Below, in pieces: positions 44,701 to 54,806 of a stretch of 64,000 nt of DNA. Each line of letters opens with the position of its first letter. The first letter of the stretch is position 1. Both the position numbers and the translations under genes were made by a program. The notes beneath the pieces are model-generated. The model had not been told where the DNA came from. It was given only the letters and a program-made list of their open reading frames with translations, and ran no database searches. The stretch is from Viola odorata (lineage: Eukaryota > Streptophyta > Magnoliopsida > Malpighiales > Violaceae), in contig OY829545.1 of assembly GCA_963691705.1 (NCBI GenBank), positions 27,701,475 through 27,765,474 of the forward strand, read 5' to 3'.

Positions 44701-47417
44701 AGAAACCCATTCGGCAACCCCAGAGGAGATTAAACCCTCCTATGATGGAAGTTGTTAAGAAAGAAATAATTAAGTTGCTAGATTCGGGTGTTATTTATCC
44801 TATCTCAGATAGTAATTGGGTATCTCCTGTGCAGGTAGTCCCTAAGAAGACTGGAACAACAGTGATCGAAGGAGAAGATGGCGCTCAAAGAACAGCCAGA
44901 ATTCAAAACGGATGGAGGGTATGTATTGACTACCGAAGGCTGAATCAAGTCACACGGAAAGACCACTTCCCGCTGCCTTTCATCGATCAAATGGTAGAGA
45001 GACTTACTGGAAAGTCTCACTACTGTTTCCTAGATGGATACTCGGGGTTTCACCAAATCCCCGTTGCTCCCGAAGATCAACAAAAGACAACGTTCACTTG
45101 TCCATTTGGAACGTTTGCCTATAGGCGCATGCCGTTCGGGCTTTGCAATGCGCCAGCCACCTTTCAAAGGTGCATGGTAAGCATATTTTCTGAGTATGTC
45201 GAGAGAAGTATCGAAGTGTTTATGGACGACTTTACCGTGTATGGTAATGACTTCGATCAATGTTTACACAACTTAGAAAATATTTTAAAAAGATGTGTTG
45301 ATACATGTTTAGTCTTAAACTTTGAAAAGTGTCATTTTATGGTAGACCAAGGGATTGTCCTTGGACATGTAGTCTCTAAGAAAGGCATTGAGGTTGATCA
45401 AGCCAAAATTGACATTATCAAAAACTTGCCTTACCCCTCATGCTTGCGTGAGGTTCGTAGTTTTCTTGGTCATGCAGGGTTCTACCGTAGGTTCATTAAA
45501 GACTTCTCAAAGGTGGCTGAACCAATGTGCAAGTTACTACAAAAAGAGGTGGAGTTCGACTTCAATGAAGCGTGCAAGAAGTCCTTCGAAGAGCTGAAAG
45601 AACGACTGACCACAGCACCAATCATCCAACCACCAGACTGGAGCTTGCCGTTCGAACTAATGTGCGACGCAAGCGACGCAGCTGTTGGCGCGGTTCTTGG
45701 CCAAAAGAAAGGGAAAGACCCCCACGTCATCTACTATGCATCAAAGATGCTAGACGATGCCCAACGGAATTATACCACAACTGAAAAAGAACTCTTTGCA
45801 ATAGTTTTTGCCCTGGAAAAATTTAGATCTTATTTATTGGGCACTAAAATTATTGTATTTTCAGATCATTCCGCCTTGAAATATCTTTTGGTTAAGCATG
45901 ATGTTAAACCAAGATTAATCCGCTGGATTCTTCTTATGCAGGAGCACAATCTGGAAATTAAAGACAAGAGTGGAAGGGAAAATCTTGTAGCAGATCATCT
46001 AAGCCGTTGCCTAGCAAAGGGAGACACAAACGAGATCAAAGCAGAATTTCCAGATGAGAAGCTGTTTTCTGTCGCACTGTCTAACCCAGAGTCTAGGCCT
46101 AGACTCCAGCCAAATCCGCGACCATGGTACGCTGAAATAGCGAATTACCTAGCAACAGGTAAACACTATGGTGACATGACTACCTATGAGAAGGTAAAGG
46201 TCAAACATGACAGTAAGTATTATGTTTGGGATGATCCATATTTATGGAAGATAGGAACCGATCAATTGCTAAGGAGGTGTGTACCTCAAGATGAAACAAA
46301 ATCCATACTTGAATTCTGTCATTCCCAAGCATGTGGAGGCCACTTTGGCGCGAGAAGAACAACCCTAAAAATCTTAGAGGCTGGCTTTTATTGGCCAACA
46401 ATTTTTCAGGATAGTGCTCTATTTTGTAAAACTTGTTCGGCATGTCAAAAAGTGGGAAACATTAGTTCTCGAAATGAAATGCCTATGAATTTTATTCTTT
46501 CTTGTGAAATATTTGATATATGGGGCATAGATTTTATGGGACCTTTCCCTACTTCTTTTGGCAATAGATATATTATTCTAGCTGTGGATTATGTATCAAA
46601 ATGGATAGAGGCGAAAGCCACTAAAAATGATGATGCTAGGACTGTTATTTCCTTTATTAAAACTAATATCTTAAACAGATTTGGGATTCCTTGAGGGATC
46701 ATTAGTGATCGAGGAACCCACTTCTGCAACAAGATTTTAACTTCTCTTTTCAGGAAATATGGCATCACACATAGGGTATCCACAGCCTATCACCCTCAAA
46801 CAAACGGCCAAGCCGAGGTGTCAAATAGAGAGGTGAAGTCAGTCTTGGCCAAGACAGTAGGCCTAGACAGACGCGATTGGAGCCAGCGTTTAGATGACGC
46901 GTTGTGGGCCTGTAGAACGGCTTACAAAGGACCAATCGAGATGACACCGTACAAGCTAGTTTACGGGAAGACATGTCACTTGCCAGTAGGATTGCAACAC
47001 AAGGCGTATTGGGCAATACGAAAATGCAACCTAAGTTATGATGAGGCTGGCCAAGACAGAAAATTACAACTCCACGAGCTAGAGGAGTTGAGGGACCTAG
47101 CCTACGACAATCAGTTGATTGTCAAGGTCAGAATGAAAGCTTACCACGACAAGAGAATTATTGGAAAACCCCTCCACACAGGGGAGAAAGTTCTTCTTTA
47201 CAATTCCCGTTTTAAATTATTTCCTGGAAAATTACAAACTCGTTGGGAAGGCCCCTTTGTTATTACTAACGTTTACCCACATGGTGCAGTAGATATTAGG
47301 AATGAGAAAACAGGTGCCGAGCTCAAGGTGAACGGGCAGAGATTAAAGCCGTTCTTTGAGAATTTTCAGGAAGAAAAAGTTTCCGAAAAGGTGGACGAGC
47401 CACCTCAAAACAACTGA
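41775..47417 (+). pseudogene. AthA gag-pro-pol, one frame with a single nonsense codon
   Basis: ATG at 41775. Approximate residue positions: Gag 1-540 with a zinc knuckle (CGICQQQDHQTNNC) near 326; protease [12 protein letters not shown] near 675; RT with VCIDYRRL near 1053 and FMDDF near 1150; RNase H from CDASDAAVG near 1294 to FSDHSAL near 1363; integrase zinc domain near 1517, core [10 protein letters not shown] near 1584, SDRGTHF near 1645, GQAEVSNRE near 1680. A TGA at 46692-46694, where AthB has Arg (CGA), lies inside the integrase core; the frame is open on both sides. All three polymerase activities look complete up to that point, so this copy lost only integrase, unless the stop is read through. 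Confidence 0.95.
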
Positions 47418-47941
47418 AAAAAATTGAGAGTCAAGCCTAGGACTTAAAATAAGGGCGCTGCAAGGGAGGCAACCCTTGTGTCTTTTAGAATTTTAGGATG
47501 TAAATATTTTTTTTATCACATTTTATTTCTGGGTATTTTTCGTTTTTGTGCAGGAAATTAAGTGTGGGGAAATTGAAGTAGTCTCGGCCGAGATCTTGGC
47601 CAAGACTGAGAGCTAGACTACCTAGCGTGTGAAGAGCTCCTCTTAAATAGTGGGACACGTGTCAGCTCTGCCAAATTAATTCATTCAATTGCTTTTGGAA
47701 CGGACAGCTCCAAAATTCAATTAAATTGAATTAATTAGGCAGCGTGGGAATTAAAACCACCACCTCTGCATATTCTCTCCCACTCTGACACGATCTTCTC
47801 ACATCCACTACAAATTAAACCGCTCCCACCTGAGCTAAAAGCATAAAACCTTTCTTCTTCTTCTTCCCCAATCAAAATCGCACAGTACCCAAAGAACCCC
47901 AACATCCGAAAATCCTTTCATCTTCTTCTCCATCTCCAACA
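47418..47941 (+). other. AthA pol-ORF2 spacer with internal polypurine-like tract and G-box
   Basis: TTAAGTGTGGGGAAATT at about 47558-47574 copies the polypurine tract before the 3' LTR. GGGACACGTGTCAGC (about 47651-47665) contains a G-box. A CTTCTTCTT-rich leader precedes the ORF2 ATG. No gene. Confidence 0.65.
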
Positions 47942-50127
47942 ATGACTACACCCAGCCGTCCTTCGCCTTCAACCGTCCCTGAGGAGAGTGATGACCTCCG
48001 CGGAGCTGCACCGACTGGAATGCCGACAAACTCCACCGCCGCTGCGCGTCGTCTGCTTCAGGTGCTAGAAGATGAGGACTCCATGTCCTCCGAAGATGAC
48101 TTACCCGAGGAGTCAGAGGAGAGTGTCCAAGGGGGCGACCGAGCTGTTGTCGTGTCCGATGAGGATTCTGATGAGGTTCCTCTTGCGAAGAGGGTGAAGA
48201 CCTCTGCTCCGGCGGCGATGGGAGACAGAGCTAGCCGCCACCAGAGCAGGCTACTGAAGAAAATGGCAGGTACCGGAGCATCTAACCCGACTCCGACAAC
48301 CGCTAGAAAGAAATCCACTCCTGCCACTGCCGCCGCCGCTACTTTTACCACACCACCACCGCCACCTCCGGCGAAGAAAAATCCAGCCACTGCGCGGACC
48401 AAAAATTCCGGCCGAGTCAAGCAGGTGGCTCACAAAAAGACACCGACCAAAAAGCCGGCGAAAACCCCAATTGCAGCTCAGTCTCCACCTCCGCCGAAGA
48501 CCACTGCCGCTCCTTCCACTGCCAAGAGCAAAGGAAAACAGAAGGCGGTCGTGGAGGATTCTGATGAGGACGATGAAAACGATTTAGCCTTGGCCAAAAC
48601 TGCGGCCAAGACTCCTAAGGTACGATCTCTTCCTCCTTTGCACACACTCAAAGGCTGGTTAACATTTGATACCCCTGACCATAAATCTAAGTTGCGTGAT
48701 ATGCATGCCTGTGATATTCCTGCTTATGCTCGTTTGGAGTTCGATTTCTTGGATGAGATGGCTTTAGGGAATAAGATTAGGGAATATGTGTATGCTCTTG
48801 GTTGGGTTCCTTTTATGTCTCTTGAGTGTGATGCTTATGTTGAGTTGTGTCTAGAGTTTCACACAACCTTTTGGTTTGATGAACCTGCCTTGTATGTTAG
48901 GGGTAGAGACAAACCTGATTTTGCAGCCCCCGAAATAGTTAATTTTAGGTTGTGTGACAAATGGAGTCACATGTCTGTGTATGAATTTAATGCTTTGCTT
49001 GGATTTGCTCACAGTGATGAGGCTATATTTGATTATCCCACTGATTGGGATAATAATGTAGCTTTTAGGGAAATTACGGGTGATCAAAATGCAAAATTTG
49101 ATAGGAATTCTAAGGCACATGCCATACTAAACCCTGCACTTAGAATGCTCCATAGGGTCTTGTCTATCAACCTCTCGGGGAAGACAAAGGTCTCTGGAAA
49201 TTTAGCCAAGTCTGAATTGTTTCTGTTATGGTGCATTTTGCACAAGAAAAAGGTCAACTTAGGCTTGTATTTGGTTGAAGTGTTGCATGCCCGTGAGTCC
49301 AAAACAAAACTAATCTTTGGTTCTTTGATAACTTGGCTTGCTATGCAAACTGCTAATTTAGATCCTGCTGCTTCTGATTTACATTTATGGTGTTCCCCGA
49401 AAATCCTTGGTTTTAGATCCTTCGACCAAATGGGACATTTCCATTTGGAAGGAGAGTTTGTTGCATGTAATACAGGATTCACACCGGTCCAGGACCACAT
49501 TTTCTCGAAGAATAATGGAGGGCAGTACAAACTACGGCCCATTATCATTCCAGGAGAAGGAGCAGAGGGCAATCTTGCCCAAGATCTAGGCCAAGACGCT
49601 GGCCAAGACACCACCACCCCTGATGCTGCACATGATCTAGGCCAAGAAGCCCGTCAAGATCCTCCTCCCAGCAGCACCAGTGAGCCCCCAGCATGGGCCA
49701 AGGAATTCCAAGCACGACAGCTGCTTATTCTTGAGCAGCAGAAAATGATCCTGGAGCGTCTAGGCCAAGACAAGAGTCAAGACCAGCCCGCAACCAGCAG
49801 TGCAGAAGTGGCGCCTCAATGGGCCCAATGCCTTAACGATAGGCAGGACGTTCTCCTTGAGCAGCTCAAGCTCACAAGGACAAATGTCCTCCACGTGTAC
49901 CAGCACCTCCAGGCCCACTTCAAACTCCTCAAAGACTTCACGACAATCTGAGCTCAGACTCCGAGTCATCCGATGAGGAGGAAGCACCTGAACCATCATT
50001 ACGGCCAGCAAAGTCACCACACCGTTCAATGCCTCCTCCAGCTCCGAGAGATCCAAAGCCGAAGGACTCTCCTGCCCCTGATCTAGGCCAAGCCTCTGGC
50101 CAAGATCCCCATACCCCAGCAACATGA
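47942..50127 (+). CDS. AthA ORF2: 669-aa protein with 'putative plant transposon protein' domain
   Basis: Frame 47942-49951 is intact. Residues 1-240: acidic/Ser start, then Pro/Lys/Ala-rich, strongly basic (VKQVAHKK, KKPAKT). Residues 240-530: domain (LKGWLTFDT, ARLEFDFLDEMALG, YVELCLEFHTTFWF, DKWSHMSVYEFNALLG, LFLLWCILHKKKVNLG) shared with AthB ORF2, like Pfam Transposase_32. Residues 540-620: LGQD repeats made by the element's signature word. C-terminus: amphipathic helix. After the stop the +2 frame stays open to 50127 with acidic and LGQ-type sequence, so the last ~60 codons were probably lost by a frameshift near 49940. No membrane segment. Confidence 0.8.
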
Positions 50128-51228
50128 GTTGCTTCTGCCCCCAGGTCGTATTTTTCTGTTCTGTTATTTTTATGTTTAGTCTGTTATTTTTGTCTCTCCA
50201 CACAATGAGGACATTGTGTCTTTTAAGTGTGGGGAGGGTGTTAAATATGTCTTGTGTTTTTATGAATATTGTTTGTTTGCTTGTGTGTTTTTTGTCTGTT
50301 TTTTTTTTTTGAGTCAAATTAGTGTGTTTTAATTTTTAGGTCAGCATGACCAGTAAAGAGTCAGTCATTTGCATGATTTTTATTTGTATTTTTATGCATG
50401 TTTCGAGTCTGTTTTGAGTATGACATCCGAATCCCTGTTTTCTTGCTTAGATTGTTTACTCTTTTGGTGGATTTGCATGTAGACACTTGCTAGGGAATAC
50501 AATGTTTTAGTAATAGGGATGCACATGAGCGTAAATGATCAATGCTTAAGGGACATTTAATCTGATGCTTCCCAGAACGTTAGTCATCCATATGGTCGTA
50601 AGGACACCTAGCTAGGACCTTTATTTCTATTAGGGTGATGAGGTTTGCTGCCGGATTTGAGTGTGTCGATCTATTTGTTTGTAGTGTGAGACAAATAAGG
50701 TGTTGGAATGTCATAGGACAGACATAGCAAAGGTGGAAGTCCCCGCTGAAAAGGACAAGCTCTGTCTATGTATTACCGTGTCTATAAAACAGAAAATATA
50801 TCACAGAAGAGGCGCATGATTTTTTCAGAAAAATTTGCTAAGACACAAAAGAAAATAAAAGAAGAGATATTTCTGTCAAAGTGATTTAAATGGCACCGGT
50901 CTTTAGACACTTTTGAATAGACGACACTCGCGGGGGACTTAAATCCTTGGTGAACCTTGTTGCCCTATACTTTATCCATCTAGTCTAGTAGGGTGTCTTG
51001 ATACCATGTGGAAGGTGTACGTTTGGGGTATTGATCATTCCTTGTTAGTCTAGCATTGGGTACTCTAGTTTAGTGTCTTGGCAGTTCCAGTAGAGGGGTA
51101 AGCAATCTGAAAATAAGAAAGTCCAGGGGGTTTAGGATGTTTGTTCTTTTTTTTGATGTGTTTTTAATTTTTGTTGAGTCTTTGAGTCTGTATGCTTGGG
51201 GGCAAGCATTGTTTAAGTGTGGGGAGTT
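50128..51228 (+). other. AthA 3' untranslated region with two hairpin-polypurine modules
   Basis: No gene. Module 1: ACACAATG-AGGA-CATTGTGT (50200-50219), then AAGTGTGGGGAGGG (50225-50238). Module 2: ATGCTTG-GGGG-CAAGCAT (51192-51209), then AAGTGTGGGGAG (51215-51226) directly at the LTR. Both modules have counterparts in AthB. The middle is T-rich, unique sequence. Confidence 0.8.
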
Positions 51229-52761
51229 TGATTGCATTGTATTTCATCATGTTTTATTGTCCATTTTCTAGTTGATTTGGACAGTAATTCTACTGATGTT
51301 ACCCTTTATTTCCCACATTTGATCAGGTCTGGTTTGGAGGCAGAATGAGAAGAATTCATGAAGTTTAGAGCTGAAGCTGTTTATTCGAGTCTAGGCCTGG
51401 ATCTTGGCCTAGACAAGGTCGTATCTGACGCAGTACGCTTACCAGAATCGTCTTGGCCTAGACTTCGGCCAAGACTCCTTTGCGATCAGACTGCAGCTTG
51501 GAGCGATTGAAGTATTTTTGGAGATGGACTCTCACAGCTGGCACGTAGCAGCTGTCCAGCAATTTTAGAGGGATCTGAAGACAATCTTAAGTAGAATCCC
51601 GATTGGGATCTCCCTCTTTTAATTAATTGCAATTTAGTTTCCTTTTTAGAAACAATTAATTGTAATTATCTTTTAAGATATTTTAGGAGTTTGAGTTTGA
51701 TTGGGACAGAGGTTCTTATGGCTATTTTAGCTAAACATCATTGGCCTCTGTCCGCATCATCTCGGATCAGCTTTTCCCAGTTAGAACGCAATTTTCCTTT
51801 TCTTAGTTCACCATTGTTAAAAACCTTGCTCCGAATTTATTTCGGATTTAATATATTTATGCAAATTAATTTCTTTGTCTTTTATCCATGAGTATGAGTA
51901 ACTAAAAACCCATTCTTGGTAAGGGTGATGAGCTGAAGTTCTTAATGCAATCGTGAGACACAATCTGTTCTTCACAATCTCTTTCTTTGTATTTAATTAT
52001 TCTTGAACTTAATCCATCGCTTACTCACTAGAGCCAAGGTTTGATCATCCTTGTTCTCTAGGAGAGAAGAGTTGTAACCAGTCTAGAAGGAGAGGGAGTA
52101 CCCGCCGGCTAGACGGAGTAGGTGACTAGTCTCGAGCAGACTAGAAGAATAGGTAAAATAGGTAGAGACCAGATTGACAACCTAGGAACTTAGCCTAGGT
52201 ACTGTCTTCCCCTGCACCATTGAAGAGGTGAGCAACCATTCAAGACAGCAGTCAAACGGATAAACCCTTTAACCAGCAAGGTGTCCCTTGACTAGGATTA
52301 TCAGGAGAGGGAGTACCCGCCAGATAGTTTGAAGAGGAGGGAAGATAGGAGGGAAAAGGAGTTCCTCCCCTCTATAGCAGTACTATGAAGAAGAGATGAA
52401 CATACTTCAGTCCATGATCGATGCATAAGGACGCAAGCTCACCCATCGCCCTTACCTGGAATTCCGTACCAAAAGACTTATTTCCAATCTAGCCCGCAGT
52501 CTTGGCCTAGACTTCGGCCAATACTAATTTATATTTTGAACTGTTTTCATTGCTTTTTATTTTTGCCTTTAGTTTCAGATAACAACCAACCAAAACTCAG
52601 TGACGAGGAAGTCAAACTCAAGAACTACATTTCCTAGAGGTCTCTGTGGACGATCCTCTTACCATCATCTACAAATCCTTGTAGACAGTGATAAGTTGTA
52701 TTTCTACCCCCAATTCCATAACTATTTCACTACTATATTTGACGTGTTCGACGCGCGGTCA
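51229..52761 (+). repeat. 3' LTR of AthA (1533 bp)
   Basis: Starts TGATTGCATTGT right after the polypurine tract and ends GCGGTCA, followed by the GAGGT duplication. Same length as the 5' LTR with about five substitutions. Confidence 0.95.
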
Positions 52762-54549
52762 GAGGTCACACATGGCCTTCCCAATATCAACCGTGCCAAT
52801 CTTGATCGGAATAATGAACATCCCTTGATCTTTGCACTTGGGTGGCATTTTTCGTTGAATATGAGCAGAGAGATTGATCTCGACGCTGATCTTGTTGACC
52901 CCAGCCAATTTGCATTTGTTTGTACATAGCTGTTTCAGAAATTTGGCGTATCGAGGCACATTTTTTACTGCCTGCGGCAAGGGGATGTTGACAAGGACCT
53001 TGTTGAACATATCGAAAATTTCGCGGTCTTCACTCTCCTTCTTGGTCTTGACCAACCTTTGAGGAAAGGGCGGCTCAAGAATTTTATGGATATACTCTTG
53101 GGAGAACTCTTGCGGACTTTTATCATTACGCGGGGCCATTCCTCGACGGGAACGGATGCGATCTTCCATGCATTCAGGGATCATGGCCTCCTTGTTCTTC
53201 TTCTTAGAAGTTTGCTTCTTTTTGGTCGAGGGCTCGATAGAGTTATCATCGGGGCCTAGAAGAGAGGAACTAGATGGGTTGCCATCGAGGTCTGGATTTT
53301 CACGAGATGGTAATTCGAGACCGCTCCGAAGGGTGATAGCACATGCTCCGTGTTTTGGGTTTTGCTCAGTCTGCCCTTGTTTTTCACTTCCTTCATTTCA
53401 GCCGTCAAGACCGCAACTCTTTTGAGGGCTGCTTCTTCGCTAGGCGAGATAGGACGAGGGGCCACGAAGACTTGTCCCGGTGGTGGCTGATATTGGTATG
53501 GGTTGTTATGGTATGTGGGCCTCGGCTTGAAAGTTTGCATGTTGTATGGAGGTGGGTGGTTGCCATAAGGATTTTGCTGGTGTTGTTGGCTTGGTCCCGA
53601 TGATTGCTGGTTGTTCACCCATCCGGGATTGGGCTGTTTCCAATTCTGATTGTAATTTTTGGCCATATGGGACATGATACCCTCCCGCTGTATTTACTTG
53701 GATCTCTTCAGGAATGAATGGGCACGCATCGGTGGCATGATCTGAGAATTGGCAAATTTGACAAGCTTTCATTTGGATAGGTTGTCCCGATGCCATGTTT
53801 TGAAGCATGCCCGTGATAGCGGCTAATTGATTTTCCATGGCTGCCGAGCGGGCGTCTTGATTGTTGTTGCTGGTCATGGGCACTGCATTCTTTGCCATGA
53901 GTTCGATCGTGGCCTTAGCAGCAGCAGGAGTGAGGCGGGTGAGAGAGCTATTTGCGGCGGCATTTAGCAGGGCCTTGTCGTGGGCTCGCAGACCTTCACA
54001 AAAATATTGGATCAAGGCGTGCTCGGTGAGGTTGTAGGAAGGGTATAACGCCTGCATCTTCTTGAAGCGCTCATAATACTGATCAAGGTTCTCCGTATCC
54101 TTCTGAAGAATCGAGACCAACTGCTTGCGAGTGATCATGGCCATGGACACCGGATAATACTTATCCGTGAAAACCTTGGACATTTCTGGCCATGATCGAA
54201 TGGATTTAGGAGGGAGGTCGTAGAACCAATCGAGGGCATCGTCCTTTAGGGACCACATGAATGCACGAAGCTTAGCTTGCTCTATGCTGACGTTGGTGGG
54301 TTTCATGGCCTCGCAGATATTATGCAGCTGCTGGAGGTGCCGATGAGAGTTTTCCTTGGCCAGGCCACGAAAAAGGGGGAGATGGTACATGACCGCTGAT
54401 TTGAGCGTCCAGTCATAGGCAACGATAGGCCAATCAATGCAGGTGCTTGGTGTTTCAGGGGCAGCATTTAGGTCATCAATGGTTTGGATGTTTGGTGGTT
54501 GATCGGGACCTAGAGGAGGAGGAGGAGGGGGAGGTGGATCTTGTTCCAT
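52762..54549 (-). pseudogene. AthB gag and protease start (frameshifted), cut by AthA
   Basis: ATG at 54549 (MEQDPPPPPPPPLG). Gag body with typical Athila words (WPIVAYDWTLKSAV, LDWFYDLPPKSIRSW, LTEHALIQYFCEGL) and the zinc knuckle CQICQFSDHATDAC at about 53770-53729. A frameshift near 53670 and another near 53330 move the frame, and homology continues through NVPRYAKFLKQLCTNK to MCDL, where AthA interrupts. The remaining protease is at 40170. Glu/Pro-rich linker present. Not functional. Confidence 0.88.
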
Positions 54550-54806
54550 AGTGTGTAGAACTGGGTTGTCGAGGTCTTGCTAAAATAGAATACCGCGATT
54601 ATCTGAGTGAGATCGATGACTATCGAGGGCAGGACGTGAGGCTTCCCCACGACTAGTAGATGGTCCTTTGGCCTGTCTTCGAAGTCCTTTCTCAGTTCGA
54701 GTAAGATCGTGATCGAGGGCTAGTAGGTCTGGTGTAGATCTCCTGGTCATGCAAACAAAAGAGAAAAATCAGTTTCGTCAAAATCCCCGACAACGGGGCC
54801 AAAATT
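54550..54806 (-). promoter_or_regulatory. AthB leader and primer binding site
   Basis: The minus strand has TGGCCCCGTTGTCGGGGA at 54801-54784, five bases from the LTR end: a tRNA-Asp-type primer site with two or three mismatches. The leader to gag carries several CCTCGATAG/TCGAGGGC words. No other gene. Confidence 0.75.

Larger units (their letters stand above)
40171..52761 (+). mobile_element. AthA: nearly complete young Athila element (12.6 kb)
   Basis: 5' LTR 40171-41703, PBS 41709-41726, gag-pro-pol 41775-47417, spacer, ORF2 47942-50127, 3' region, polypurine tract 51215-51228, 3' LTR 51229-52761. Both LTRs are 1533 bp with about 5 visible differences. Perfect GAGGT target duplication. 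Only one nonsense codon in pol and one frameshift at the end of ORF2 were found, so it is the youngest insertion in the window. Confidence 0.96.

Noticed and set aside
47942..49951. AthA ORF2 as a viral-type envelope protein
   Set aside because: No signal peptide, no membrane segment and no furin-like site seen; a plant transposon-type domain fits better.
52600..52929. 109-codon plus-strand ORF across the AthA 3' LTR and AthB gag
   Set aside because: It bridges an insertion junction and is antisense to AthB gag; a chance reading frame.
53256..53675. Separate Gln/Pro-rich gene on the minus strand
   Set aside because: It is the AthB gag linker continued in another frame after a frameshift, not an independent gene.
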